Source: Clostridia bacterium (GTDB lineage: Bacteria; Bacillota; Clostridia; Oscillospirales; Acutalibacteraceae). From it: a DNA stretch of 21,154 nt. Shown piece by piece: positions 5,696 to 13,395 of this stretch. Below the pieces are notes generated by a model. It was not told where the DNA came from and did no database searches. It saw only the letters and a list, made by a program, of their open reading frames with translations. The stretch is from contig CAAGJN010000077.1 of the NCBI GenBank assembly GCA_900770255.1, positions 1 to 21,154 on the forward strand. The letters are read 5' to 3'. The position numbers and the translations under genes are program-made. Each line of letters begins with the position of its first letter. Position 1 is the stretch's first letter.

Positions 5696-7045
5696 ATGGG
5701 AAGACTTTTCGGAACCGACGGCGCAAGAGGCGTCGCAAACAGCGAGCTTACCTGTGAGCTTGCGATGAAGATAGGCAGAGCAACGGCTATGGTGCTCACC
5801 GACAGCACTCACAAGCGCCCCCGCGTACTTATAGGCATGGATACCCGCGCATCCTCCGAGATGCTCGAGGCCGCGATCAGCGCCGGTCTCTGCTCGGTCG
5901 GAGCGGACGTTCTGCTGCTCGGCGTTGTGCCGACTCCCGCGGTCGCATACCTCGTTCAAAAATATCAGTATGACGCGGGCATTATGATCTCCGCGTCGCA
6001 CAACCCCTGCGAATATAACGGCATCAAGATCTTCAAGTCCGACGGATATAAGCTTCCCGACGCGCTTGAGGAGGAAATCGAGGCGATCATTCTCGACGAG
6101 ACTGTCGTTCCGCCCGTCAAGATCGGCGGCGACGTCGGCAGGGTCACCACTTCCGAAATGCCGATTTTCGACTATATAACTCACCTGTGCTCGACTGTTG
6201 ATTACAGGTTTAACAACATGAAGATCGCGCTCGACTGCGCCAATGGCTCCTCGAGTGTCACCGCTCCCGAGTTCTTCATGCAGATGGGCGCTGAGTGCGA
6301 TGTACTCTCAAATGAACCCAACGGCGTTAATATAAACGATAACTGCGGCTCGACTCACCTTGAAAACCTTCAGAAATATGTCGTTGAGCACGACCTTATG
6401 GCGGGCTTTGCTTTCGACGGCGACGCCGACAGACTGCTTGCAGTCGATGAAAACGGCGATATCGTGGACGGTGACAAGATAATAGCGATCTGCGCCAAGG
6501 ATATGAAGGAGCGCGGCGAGCTCGACGGCGACACGGCTGTTGTTACTGTCATGAGCAACATGGGCTTCCATAAGTTCTGCGAGGATAACGATATACATTG
6601 TGAGATAACGAAGGTCGGCGACCGCTATGTCCTTGAGCGCATGCTCGAAAAGGGCTATGCGATCGGCGGCGAGCAGTCCGGCCACGTCATCTTCCTCCAC
6701 CACTCCACCACAGGCGACGGCGAAGTCACCGCGGCTCAGGTGCTCCAGACCATGAAGCGCACGGGCAAGAAGCTCTCGGAGCTCGCCAAGTGCATGGAGG
6801 TCTATCCGCAGGTGCTCAAGAATATCAGAGTTTCAAACATCGGTAAGGTCCGTTTTTCGAGTGATGAGGAGATAAAAAAGGCCATTGCCAAGGCTGAGGC
6901 GGAGCTCGGCGACACGGGCCGCGTGCTCGTCCGCGTTTCGGGCACGGAGCCGCTCGTCAGAGTCATGCTTGAGGGCAAGGATCAGAAGCTCATCTCGAAG
7001 CTCTGCGACGAGATCGCCGAGGTTGTCAGAGAGAGACTTATATAA
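5696..7045 (+). CDS. glmM: Phosphoglucosamine mutase GlmM
   Basis: A 449-residue cytoplasmic enzyme converting glucosamine 6-phosphate to glucosamine 1-phosphate, on the route to UDP-GlcNAc for peptidoglycan. It begins M-G-R-L-F-G-T-D-G-A-R-G, typical of GlmM rather than other phosphohexomutases. The catalytic phosphoserine is Ser101 in S-A-S-H-N-P. The magnesium loop D-G-D-A-D-R is at 241-246, the sugar loop G-E-Q-S-G-H at 325-330 and the phosphate-binding R-V-S-G-T-E-P-L-V-R at 413-422. All four domains are complete. GGAGGG at 5683-5688 supports the start. In many Firmicutes glmM follows cdaA and cdaR; here it follows ruvB instead. A stem-loop lies in the gap to the next gene. Confidence 0.97.
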   Translation: MGRLFGTDGARGVANSELTCELAMKIGRATAMVLTDSTHKRPRVLIGMDTRASSEMLEAAISAGLCSVGADVLLLGVVPTPAVAYLVQKYQYDAGIMISASHNPCEYNGIKIFKSDGYKLPDALEEEIEAIILDETVVPPVKIGGDVGRVTTSEMPIFDYITHLCSTVDYRFNNMKIALDCANGSSSVTAPEFFMQMGAECDVLSNEPNGVNINDNCGSTHLENLQKYVVEHDLMAGFAFDGDADRLLAVDENGDIVDGDKIIAICAKDMKERGELDGDTAVVTVMSNMGFHKFCEDNDIHCEITKVGDRYVLERMLEKGYAIGGEQSGHVIFLHHSTTGDGEVTAAQVLQTMKRTGKKLSELAKCMEVYPQVLKNIRVSNIGKVRFSSDEEIKKAIAKAEAELGDTGRVLVRVSGTEPLVRVMLEGKDQKLISKLCDEIAEVVRERLI

Positions 7046-7061
7046 TTCAGCTTGAAAGGCA

Positions 7062-7092
7062 AACAGAGGCGGACTTTTTGCCGTGCTCTGTT
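7062..7092 (+). promoter_or_regulatory. Stem-loop between glmM and the methyltransferase gene, ending at its ribosome binding site
   Basis: AACAGAG (7062-7068) pairs perfectly with CTCTGTT (7086-7092). Above a small internal loop, CGG (7070-7072) pairs with CCG (7081-7083). The apical loop holds a T-run. The stem ends directly beside the GGGGA ribosome binding site at 7093-7097, so it could affect translation or be an RNA processing site. It is not a typical terminator because no T-run follows the stem. Confidence 0.4.
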
Positions 7093-7103
7093 GGGGAATC
7101 AAT

Positions 7104-7967
7104 ATGCGCGTTGCCGACAAATGGAAGGATTATGAGCTGCTCGACTGCTCGTCGGGTCAGAGGCTTGAACGCTGGGGCGAGGTCATTCTTATAAGACCCG
7201 ATCCGCAGGTGATCTGGAAAACCGAAAAGAAGCACCCGCTGTGGCATAAGGCGCACGCGGTCTATAACCGTTCCTCCTCGGGCGGCGGCAGGTGGGATAT
7301 AAGACGAAAGCTCCCCGACGCATGGAGGATAAATTACGGCGAACTCGCCTTTATGGTAAAGCCCATGGGATTTAAGCATACCGGCGTTTTCCCTGAGCAG
7401 GCGGTCAACTGGGATATGACTGCCGAGATCATCAGAAAGGAAAAAAGACCGCTGCGCGTGCTCAATCTCTTTGCTTACACGGGCTGCGCCACCCTCTCGG
7501 CGCTCAATGCAGGGGCGCACGTCACCCATGTCGATGCGTCAAAGGGGATGGTTGCCTGGGCAAAGGAGAATGCCTGCGTCAGCAGGCTGTCGGACTGCCC
7601 GGTGCGCTGGCTCGTCGATGACTGCATGAAGTTTGTCGAGCGCGAGATACGCCGCGGCAACAAGTATGATATAATTATTATGGATCCGCCGTCATACGGC
7701 AGGGGGCCCGGTGGCGAGGTGTGGAAGCTGGAGGATGCGGTCTATGACTTTGCGTCTCTCTGCACAGCCGTCCTCTCGGGCGATCCCGTCATGGTGCTGA
7801 TCAATTCCTACACCACGGGACTTTCCGCCTCGGTCATGCAGTATATCCTCGGCAGTACGGTGACACCGCTGTTCGGCGGCAAGGTCACCTCGGATGAAAT
7901 AGGATTGCCCGTCACCGCGTCCGGGCTTGTTCTGCCCTGCGGCGCGAGCGCTGTCTGGAGAAAATAA
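7104..7967 (+). CDS. Class I SAM-dependent methyltransferase, RlmI/RlmK (COG1092)-like
   Basis: A 287-residue Rossmann-fold methyltransferase. The SAM-binding motif I is N-L-F-A-Y-T-G at residues 121-127, followed by the acidic end of strand 2 in V-D-A-S-K-G-M. The catalytic motif IV D-P-P-S-Y-G-R-G is at 194-201. Combined with the F-A-Y-T-G form of motif I, this points to the RlmI/RlmK group of 23S rRNA cytosine-C5 or guanine methyltransferases. The N-terminal PUA domain of true RlmI is missing and about 110 other residues precede motif I, so the substrate is not certain. I chose ATG 7104 because GGGGA lies six bases before it; the upstream in-frame GTG 7083 has no site and sits inside a stem-loop. 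ecfA1 begins two bases after the stop. Confidence 0.85.
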   Translation: MRVADKWKDYELLDCSSGQRLERWGEVILIRPDPQVIWKTEKKHPLWHKAHAVYNRSSSGGGRWDIRRKLPDAWRINYGELAFMVKPMGFKHTGVFPEQAVNWDMTAEIIRKEKRPLRVLNLFAYTGCATLSALNAGAHVTHVDASKGMVAWAKENACVSRLSDCPVRWLVDDCMKFVEREIRRGNKYDIIIMDPPSYGRGPGGEVWKLEDAVYDFASLCTAVLSGDPVMVLINSYTTGLSASVMQYILGSTVTPLFGGKVTSDEIGLPVTASGLVLPCGASAVWRK

Positions 7968-7969
7968 AT

Positions 7970-8833
7970 ATGAATGAAAGCTTTATAGAATTTAAAAACG
8001 TAACCTATACCTATGAGCCGGAGGAGCAAGACGCAGTCAAGCCCTCTCCGGCACTTTGCAATATAAATCTCAGTGTGGGGCGCGGTGAATTTGTCGCCGT
8101 GCTCGGGCATAACGGCTCGGGAAAGAGCACGCTTGCAAAGCTTACGAACGCAATTCTCATCCCTGAGAGCGGCACGGTCACCGTTGAAGGCATCGATACC
8201 TCGGATGAGAGCAGGGTAACCGATATCCGCCGCAGGGTCGGCATGGTGTTCCAGAATCCCGACAATCAGATCGTTGCAACTATAGTCGAGGACGACGTAG
8301 CGTTCGGCCCGGAGAATTTGGGCGTCGAGCCCGGCGAGATACGCCGCAGAGTCGATGATGCGCTCAAGGCCGTCGATATGTACGACTACCGTCTGCGTGA
8401 GCCGCACAAGCTCTCGGGAGGCCAGAAACAGCGCATCGCGATAGCGGGCATAATCGCCATGCAGACCGGCTGCATCGTGCTTGACGAGCCCACGGCGATG
8501 CTCGACCCCAAGGGCAGGCGCGAGGTGTTCGATACTGTGCGCCGCCTCAACCGAGAGATGGGCATAACCGTGCTTTTTGTTACGCATTTCATGGACGAGG
8601 CAGTCAAGGCTGACCGCGTCATAGTTATAGATTCGGGCCGTCTGCGCCTCGACGGAACCCCGCGCGAGGTGTTTTCGCAGACGGAGTTGCTGCGCGGCTT
8701 CGGCCTCGATGTGCCGCAGAGCACCGAGCTGAGTCACAGGCTCATTGAAAAGGGGATAGATCTGCCCAAGGATATTCTCGACGCGGACGAGTGCGTTGAA
8801 GCGCTCGCAAGGGTCATGGAGGTGAGCCGATGA
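7970..8833 (+). CDS. ecfA1: Energy-coupling factor transporter ATPase EcfA1
   Basis: A 287-residue ABC-type ATPase of a group II ECF transporter, powering uptake of vitamins or metals through exchangeable S components. Walker A is G-H-N-G-S-G-K-S-T at residues 46-54, followed by the Q-loop F-Q-N-P-D-N-Q. The signature L-S-G-G-Q is at 148-152, the Walker B Asp172-Glu173 lies in V-L-D-E-P-T, and the switch histidine is in T-H-F. The C-terminal tail with G-x-P-R-E-V-F is typical of EcfA proteins. The 'DNQ' in the Q-loop and its first position mark it as EcfA1 rather than EcfA2. It overlaps ecfA2 by four bases (ATGA) and follows the methyltransferase by two bases. Confidence 0.93.
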   Translation: MNESFIEFKNVTYTYEPEEQDAVKPSPALCNINLSVGRGEFVAVLGHNGSGKSTLAKLTNAILIPESGTVTVEGIDTSDESRVTDIRRRVGMVFQNPDNQIVATIVEDDVAFGPENLGVEPGEIRRRVDDALKAVDMYDYRLREPHKLSGGQKQRIAIAGIIAMQTGCIVLDEPTAMLDPKGRREVFDTVRRLNREMGITVLFVTHFMDEAVKADRVIVIDSGRLRLDGTPREVFSQTELLRGFGLDVPQSTELSHRLIEKGIDLPKDILDADECVEALARVMEVSR

Positions 8834-9693
8834 CCGTACTGAAAACAGAACACCTCACCCACCTTTATGAAAACGGAATGTCAGGCCCCGTCGCCGCGAT
8901 AGAGGATGTAAATATCGAGATTGAAAAGGGCGAGATAATCGGCATAATCGGCCACACAGGCTCCGGCAAGAGCACGCTGCTGCAGCATCTCAACGGGCTT
9001 TTGAAGCCTGACTCCGGCCGCGTCCTGCTCGACGGCGAGGATATCAACCAAAGCAAGCAGGCTCTGCACGATGCGCGCTTCAAGGTCGGGCTCTGCTTCC
9101 AGTATCCCGAATATCAGCTCTTTGAAGAGACTGTATATAAAGACATCTCCTTCGGCCCTAAGAATATGGGGCTTGATGAGAAGGAGATCGACCGCCGTGT
9201 GCGTACTGCCGCAAGGTTTGTGGGGCTCAACGAGGAGCATCTTAAAAAGTCGCCTTTCGACCTGTCGGGCGGCGAGAAGCGCCGCGCCGCAATAGCGGGC
9301 GTTATGGCCATGGAGCCCGAGGTGCTGATCTTTGACGAGCCGACGGCGGGTCTCGATCCGCGCGGCCGCGAGGTTATTCTCTCGCTCGTGCAGACTTACC
9401 GTGAGCGGACCGGAAGCACCGTTATCATCGTCTCCCACAGCATGGAAGATATTGCCAGGATAGCGGACAGGGTGCTCGTTCTCAACCGCGCGCGCGTTGC
9501 GATGTTCGGCTCTGTTCCGGAAGTCTATTCGCACACGGAGGAGCTCGAAAAAATGGGGCTTGCAGTCCCGCAGATAACAAAAATATTCAGAACTCTGCAC
9601 GACAGAGGCTTTGACGTTCCCGCGTCCGTGTTCACCGTCGATCAGGGCGTGGACGAGCTCATACGCTATTTCGAGGGGAGGGGAAAAGTATGA
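8830..9693 (+). CDS. ecfA2: Energy-coupling factor transporter ATPase EcfA2
   Basis: A 287-residue partner ATPase that forms a heterodimer with EcfA1 under the EcfT coupling protein. Walker A is G-H-T-G-S-G-K-S-T at residues 41-49 and the Q-loop is F-Q-Y-P-E-Y-Q, the form typical of EcfA2. The signature L-S-G-G-E is at 145-149 and the Walker B Asp169-Glu170 in D-E-P-T. It overlaps the genes on both sides through ATGA, so production of EcfA1, EcfA2 and EcfT is translationally linked, as expected for a fixed-stoichiometry complex. No S component gene is in the window, so the substrate cannot be told from context. Confidence 0.94.
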   Translation: MTVLKTEHLTHLYENGMSGPVAAIEDVNIEIEKGEIIGIIGHTGSGKSTLLQHLNGLLKPDSGRVLLDGEDINQSKQALHDARFKVGLCFQYPEYQLFEETVYKDISFGPKNMGLDEKEIDRRVRTAARFVGLNEEHLKKSPFDLSGGEKRRAAIAGVMAMEPEVLIFDEPTAGLDPRGREVILSLVQTYRERTGSTVIIVSHSMEDIARIADRVLVLNRARVAMFGSVPEVYSHTEELEKMGLAVPQITKIFRTLHDRGFDVPASVFTVDQGVDELIRYFEGRGKV

Positions 9694-10505
9694 TCAGCGA
9701 TATAACTATCGGTCAGTACTATTCAGGCACCTCACTCATCCACCGCATGGACGCCCGCATGAAGTTTGTGCTTACGCTGGCGCTTATCGTCATTCTTTTC
9801 GTCTGCCGCAATTTCTATTCCCTCGGACTTGCCCTTGTCTTTGTTGTAGCGGTGCTGCTGCTCTCAAAGGTTCCGATGAAGATGATGTGGCGCAGCATAA
9901 AGCCTCTCGTCATAATCATGCTCTTTACGGCGGTTATCAACGTCTTTTATAACCGCGGCGGGGAGACTCTCGTCTCTTTCTGGAAGATAACCATAACGAC
10001 TACAGGCGTATATACCGCGATCTTCACAACTGTCAGGATAATCCTGCTCGTCGTCGTCAGCTCTCTGCTGACATATACCACGACTCCCACTATGCTCACC
10101 GACGCGCTTGAGCGCCTGCTTTCGCCGCTGAAGATTGTCAAGGTTCCGGTGCACACTCTTGCGATGATAATGACTCTTGCCCTGCGCTTTATTCCCGTGC
10201 TCATCGAGGAGATCGAGCGTATAATGAACGCGCAGAAAGCTAGGGGAGCCGACCTTGAGACCGGCGGCCTTATAAAACGCGCAAAGGCGCTGATCCCGAT
10301 ACTCATTCCGCTGTTTATCTCGGCGTTCCGCCGCGCATATGAGCTTGCCTTTGCGATGGAGTGCCGCTGCTACACAGGCGGAGACGGCAGAACGCGCATG
10401 AAAAAGATGAAGCTCGCGGCGAGGGATTTTATCGCCCTGGGCGTCACGGCGGCGTTTCTTGCGGCCGTTATAGTCCTCAATCACTATCTCGGGCATATTA
10501 TCTGA
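9690..10505 (+). CDS. ecfT: Energy-coupling factor transporter transmembrane protein EcfT
   Basis: A 271-residue integral membrane protein linking the EcfA1A2 dimer to S components. Several hydrophobic helices are visible: around residues 25-55, 65-80, 95-125, 145-170 and a last one near the C-terminus. Between them lies the coupling region with Q-K-A-R-G, the Ala-Arg-Gly motif that docks on the ATPases. The second coupling site reads A-M-E-C-R-C-Y; many EcfT proteins have Ala-Arg-Gly there, so this variant is mild divergence. The usual N-terminal patch Y-x-G-T-S-L-I-H-R-M-D-A-R-M-K is present. The ATG overlaps the ecfA2 stop, and truA follows, the order seen in many Firmicutes. Confidence 0.94.
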   Translation: MISDITIGQYYSGTSLIHRMDARMKFVLTLALIVILFVCRNFYSLGLALVFVVAVLLLSKVPMKMMWRSIKPLVIIMLFTAVINVFYNRGGETLVSFWKITITTTGVYTAIFTTVRIILLVVVSSLLTYTTTPTMLTDALERLLSPLKIVKVPVHTLAMIMTLALRFIPVLIEEIERIMNAQKARGADLETGGLIKRAKALIPILIPLFISAFRRAYELAFAMECRCYTGGDGRTRMKKMKLAARDFIALGVTAAFLAAVIVLNHYLGHII

Positions 10506-10530
10506 GGCTCACCTATACGGAGTGATCGCA

Positions 10531-11274
10531 TTGAAAAATCTGCTCTTCACCCTGCGCTATGACGGCACCGATTATCACGGTTGGCAGGTGCAGGAAAATG
10601 CGAATACTGTGCAGCAGACGTTTCAGGACGCCGTTGAGCATATCTGCGGCGTGCGTGAAAACGTAATCGGCTGCTCGCGCACGGACGCGGGTGTTCACGC
10701 CGATATGTACTGTTGCAGCATGCGCACGTCGTCCGAGCTCGCTCCCGAAAAGTGGAGGCGCGCCATGAACGGCGTGCTGCCGCACGATATCGCGGTGACG
10801 GACTGCCGCGAGGTGCCGTATGATTTTCACGCCCGCTATGACTGCAGGGGCAAGCGCTATGTCTATAGAATCTGGAATGCACAGGAGCGAAACCCGTTTA
10901 TTGAAAAATATTCCTGGCACTATAAATATCCGCTCGATGCTGATTTTTTGAACCTGCAGGCGCAGCAGTTGGTCGGAAAGCATGACTTTTCCGCCTTCTG
11001 TGCGGCGGGCGGCAGTACGGTTGACAATGTCCGCACTCTCACCCGCGCCGAGGTCGTGCGCCGCGGCGGCGAGGTGCTGATGCATTTTGAAGCGGACGGA
11101 TTTCTCTATAACATGGTCAGAATAATTGTGGGCACGCTTATCGATATTTCACGCGGTAAGATAGCGCCCGGTTCAATACCCGAAATCATCGATTCAGGGG
11201 ATCGTTCGAGAGCGGGCGCTACCGCTCCGGCTCACGGGCTTTGCCTTGAGCGAGTGTATTATGACTGGGGATAA
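10531..11274 (+). CDS. truA: tRNA pseudouridine(38-40) synthase TruA
   Basis: A 247-residue enzyme that makes pseudouridine at positions 38-40 of the tRNA anticodon arm. The catalytic aspartate is Asp52 in C-S-R-T-D-A-G-V-H-A. The N-terminal strand L-R-Y-D-G-T-D-Y-H-G-W-Q and the C-terminal F-L-Y-N-M-V-R-I-I-V-G-T-L are diagnostic. I chose TTG 10531, which gives M-K-N-L-L-F-T-L-R-Y-D-G: GGAG at 10519-10522 is eight bases before it. The alternative GTG 10522 overlaps that site and would add three residues. It lies 25 bases after ecfT, probably in the same transcript. The rplM-rpsI pair that often follows truA in Firmicutes is missing. Confidence 0.95.
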   Translation: MKNLLFTLRYDGTDYHGWQVQENANTVQQTFQDAVEHICGVRENVIGCSRTDAGVHADMYCCSMRTSSELAPEKWRRAMNGVLPHDIAVTDCREVPYDFHARYDCRGKRYVYRIWNAQERNPFIEKYSWHYKYPLDADFLNLQAQQLVGKHDFSAFCAAGGSTVDNVRTLTRAEVVRRGGEVLMHFEADGFLYNMVRIIVGTLIDISRGKIAPGSIPEIIDSGDRSRAGATAPAHGLCLERVYYDWG

Positions 11275-11289
11275 ACGGAGGTGCACGGG

Positions 11290-12552
11290 ATGGCCGACAG
11301 GCTCACAAAGGAAGAAAGAAAACAGGCGAGAAGAAAAGCGAAGATAGCCCGTGTCAGAGCTGCACGGCAGAAAAAGGCCGAGCGGGATAAAAAGGCCTCC
11401 GGCATTACAGAAAGCAGCAAAAAAAGAACCAATGTTAGACACGAGGCAGTGATCGTCACCGTACTTTGCGTTATAGCCGTCGGTATCGTCATGTTCTTTG
11501 CCGCGCGCTCGTTCGGCGGAGTGCGCTATACCGATGTTGAAGACTCGGCAAGGCAGCTTGTCTCCTCCTCCGGCACGGGTAACGGCTATCCGTATAAGAT
11601 AAATGCGGCCGACGTGCTTGAGCTGACTTCGTTCAAGTCAAATATAGCGATGCTCACAAGGGATGCGGTCGTCGTGCTCAATTCGACCGCCAAGGAGGTC
11701 GCGCGCTTTGAACACGGCTACTCCGATCCCGATATGGACGTATACAACGGCCGCGCGCTTGTCTATGACCGCACCACGGGCAAATTTACTGTCATGAACT
11801 CGAGCAAGATCATCGGTGACGGCACTGTTGAGACGGCAATATACACCGCCGCTATGGGCAAGGACGGAACAGTCGCGTTTTCGGTGCGTTCGGACTCCGC
11901 GCAGAGCGAGCTCGTGGTGTATAACGAAAAACTGGAAAAGATATTTGCCTGGGAGTGCGCGCAGGAGAAGATATTCGACATCGCCGTCGCCCCCAACGGC
12001 AGAAGTGCTGCGCTCATTCTTGTGGGCTCGGAAAATGCGGTCACATATTCCCGCCTTGTCGTGCTCAATTTCAACAAGGATGAGCCAATCGAGACCGATA
12101 TAAAATATGACGATGCGCTGCTCTTTGATGTGATATATCCCTCCCGCAATACGGTTATCGCCTATTCGACTGACTTCAAGACGACTGTCAAGGGCGGCAA
12201 GGAGCACAGCGAGGACTACAGCTTCGGCAGCAGCACTCTGGCGTGCGAAGCCGTGTCCGATTCCGGCAGAAGCGCCATAGTGCTCCATGAATATGCAAAT
12301 GACGCGAAGCCCAAGGTAGTGGCATTCAACAAGAACTCAAAGCTTCTTTTTGAAAAGACATTCGATCAGAAGATACACGCGATCGCCTGCACCGACCGAT
12401 ATGTCGCCGTGCTGACGGACGACGCGGTTGAGCTTATCAGCAGCAGCGGCAAAACTGCGAAGACGATAGAGGCCTCGAAAAACGGAAAGCGTGTCATCTG
12501 CTCCGGCAGCAACGTATATGTTGAATATGCGTCGAACATAACAAAAAATTAA
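11290..12552 (+). CDS. Membrane-anchored DUF5711-type protein, predicted extracytoplasmic beta-propeller
   Basis: A 420-residue protein of no known function. The first 50 residues are very basic (Lys/Arg-rich, probably a helical cytoplasmic tail). One transmembrane helix follows at about residues 53-73, then roughly 345 residues outside the membrane. That part is a run of short beta-strand repeats with hydrophobic-aspartate turns (V-V-V-L-N, A-L-V-Y-D, L-V-V-Y-N, V-V-A-F-N, V-E-L-I-S-S-S-G), as in WD40- or PQQ-like propellers. It looks to me like the DUF5711 family of clostridial proteins, though I could not search. I chose ATG 11290 because GGAGG at 11277-11281 is eight bases before it; GTG 11281 overlaps the site. 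It follows truA by 15 bases and is probably last in its operon, since a strong promoter starts after it. Confidence 0.75.
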   Translation: MADRLTKEERKQARRKAKIARVRAARQKKAERDKKASGITESSKKRTNVRHEAVIVTVLCVIAVGIVMFFAARSFGGVRYTDVEDSARQLVSSSGTGNGYPYKINAADVLELTSFKSNIAMLTRDAVVVLNSTAKEVARFEHGYSDPDMDVYNGRALVYDRTTGKFTVMNSSKIIGDGTVETAIYTAAMGKDGTVAFSVRSDSAQSELVVYNEKLEKIFAWECAQEKIFDIAVAPNGRSAALILVGSENAVTYSRLVVLNFNKDEPIETDIKYDDALLFDVIYPSRNTVIAYSTDFKTTVKGGKEHSEDYSFGSSTLACEAVSDSGRSAIVLHEYANDAKPKVVAFNKNSKLLFEKTFDQKIHAIACTDRYVAVLTDDAVELISSSGKTAKTIEASKNGKRVICSGSNVYVEYASNITKN

Positions 12553-12574
12553 TAATCGCTTAATAATAAAATGT

Positions 12575-12603
12575 TTGCCAGTATACATAGCGTGTGATAT
12601 AAT
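12575..12603 (+). promoter_or_regulatory. Sigma-A promoter with extended -10, ahead of the cvpA-like gene
   Basis: TTGCCA at 12575-12580 (five of six consensus bases) and a perfect TATAAT at 12598-12603 are 17 bases apart. TG at 12595-12596 makes an extended -10. The region is AT-rich. Transcription should start near 12610 and read through the CvpA-like gene, pgsA and the Clp ATPase to the terminator at 16389. Confidence 0.85.
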
Positions 12604-12642
12604 TAAAAAAACCTTTAACTTTATATTCGGGGAGGCGGCAGC

Positions 12643-13350
12643 GTGAACCTTATAGTCGATGTTTTTATCGTCGCGGTCTTTGCGGTTATGGTGCTTTCGG
12701 GCGTCAGAAACGGCCTTGTGCGCTCGGTGATCAGCCTCGTTGTCGTCATTGCCTGCGCCGCGCTTGCCGTTTGCTTCAGCGAGCCCGCCGCGCAGGGAGC
12801 CTATGATTTGTTTTTAAAGAACAGTTTGGAGACGGCGGTCGAAGCGAGTCTGCCCGATACGTCGTCCGCGCAGCTTACCGCGCAGAGCGTGCAGGAGGTC
12901 ATCGCGTCCTTGCCCGATGCGATAGTAAAAGCGGCGCAGAGTATGGGTGTCGATATAAACTCCATTTCGCAGCAGGCGGGGGCAATAGATCTCAACTCTG
13001 TCAATATCGCGGCGGAGCTTTGCGACAGCATTGCAAAGCCCATAGCCGTTGCAGTACTCAAGGTTCTGTTCTTCGTGCTGATCTTCTTCGGTTTCGATTT
13101 CATCCTGCAGATCGCTGCCAAGGGCGTCTGCAAGCTCTTTAATCTGCCTGTCATACGCTCGTTCAACAAGGCGCTCGGCGGCGTTTTCGGCGCTGTCAAG
13201 GGCGTGTTTACTGTCGCTTTTCTCTGCCTGCTGCTCGATGCGGCGGCGTCCTTTGTGCCCGACACGGCATTCGCCTTAGCAGTCGGGGAGTCAAAAATAG
13301 TGAGTATGATCGTCTCGACCGGCGCATTTTCACGGTTGATCACGGTTTGA
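12643..13350 (+). CDS. CvpA family membrane protein with a long polar insert
   Basis: A 235-residue integral membrane protein of the CvpA type. The family is named for colicin V production, and its cellular role is poorly defined. Two N-terminal helices (about residues 4-20 and 27-46) flank the S-G-V-R-N-G-L-V-R-S turn typical of CvpA. Two more helices lie near residues 138-160 and 185-208. Between helices 2 and 3 is a polar, Ser/Gln/Asp-rich region of about 80 residues, longer than in the usual 160-180 residue members. GTG 12643 is supported by GGGGAGG at 12629-12635, seven bases upstream. It is the first gene after the extended -10 promoter and is followed by a small hairpin and pgsA. Confidence 0.8.
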   Translation: MNLIVDVFIVAVFAVMVLSGVRNGLVRSVISLVVVIACAALAVCFSEPAAQGAYDLFLKNSLETAVEASLPDTSSAQLTAQSVQEVIASLPDAIVKAAQSMGVDINSISQQAGAIDLNSVNIAAELCDSIAKPIAVAVLKVLFFVLIFFGFDFILQIAAKGVCKLFNLPVIRSFNKALGGVFGAVKGVFTVAFLCLLLDAAASFVPDTAFALAVGESKIVSMIVSTGAFSRLITV

Positions 13351-13355
13351 TATTT

Positions 13356-13373
13356 CTGCCTTCGCACAGGCAG
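13356..13373 (+). promoter_or_regulatory. Small hairpin between the cvpA-like gene and pgsA
   Basis: CTGCCT (13356-13361) pairs perfectly with AGGCAG (13368-13373) around a six-base loop, ten bases before the pgsA ribosome binding site. No T-run follows, so it is not a terminator. It may stabilise or mark a processing site in the mRNA. Confidence 0.35.
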
Positions 13374-13395
13374 GATATATTTGAGGAGGATAACT

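Noticed and set aside
5964..6010. Possibility that the gene at 5696 is a phosphomannomutase rather than glmM.
   Set aside because: The M-G-R-L-F-G-T-D-G-A-R-G start, the S-A-S-H-N-P active site and the length fit GlmM specifically.
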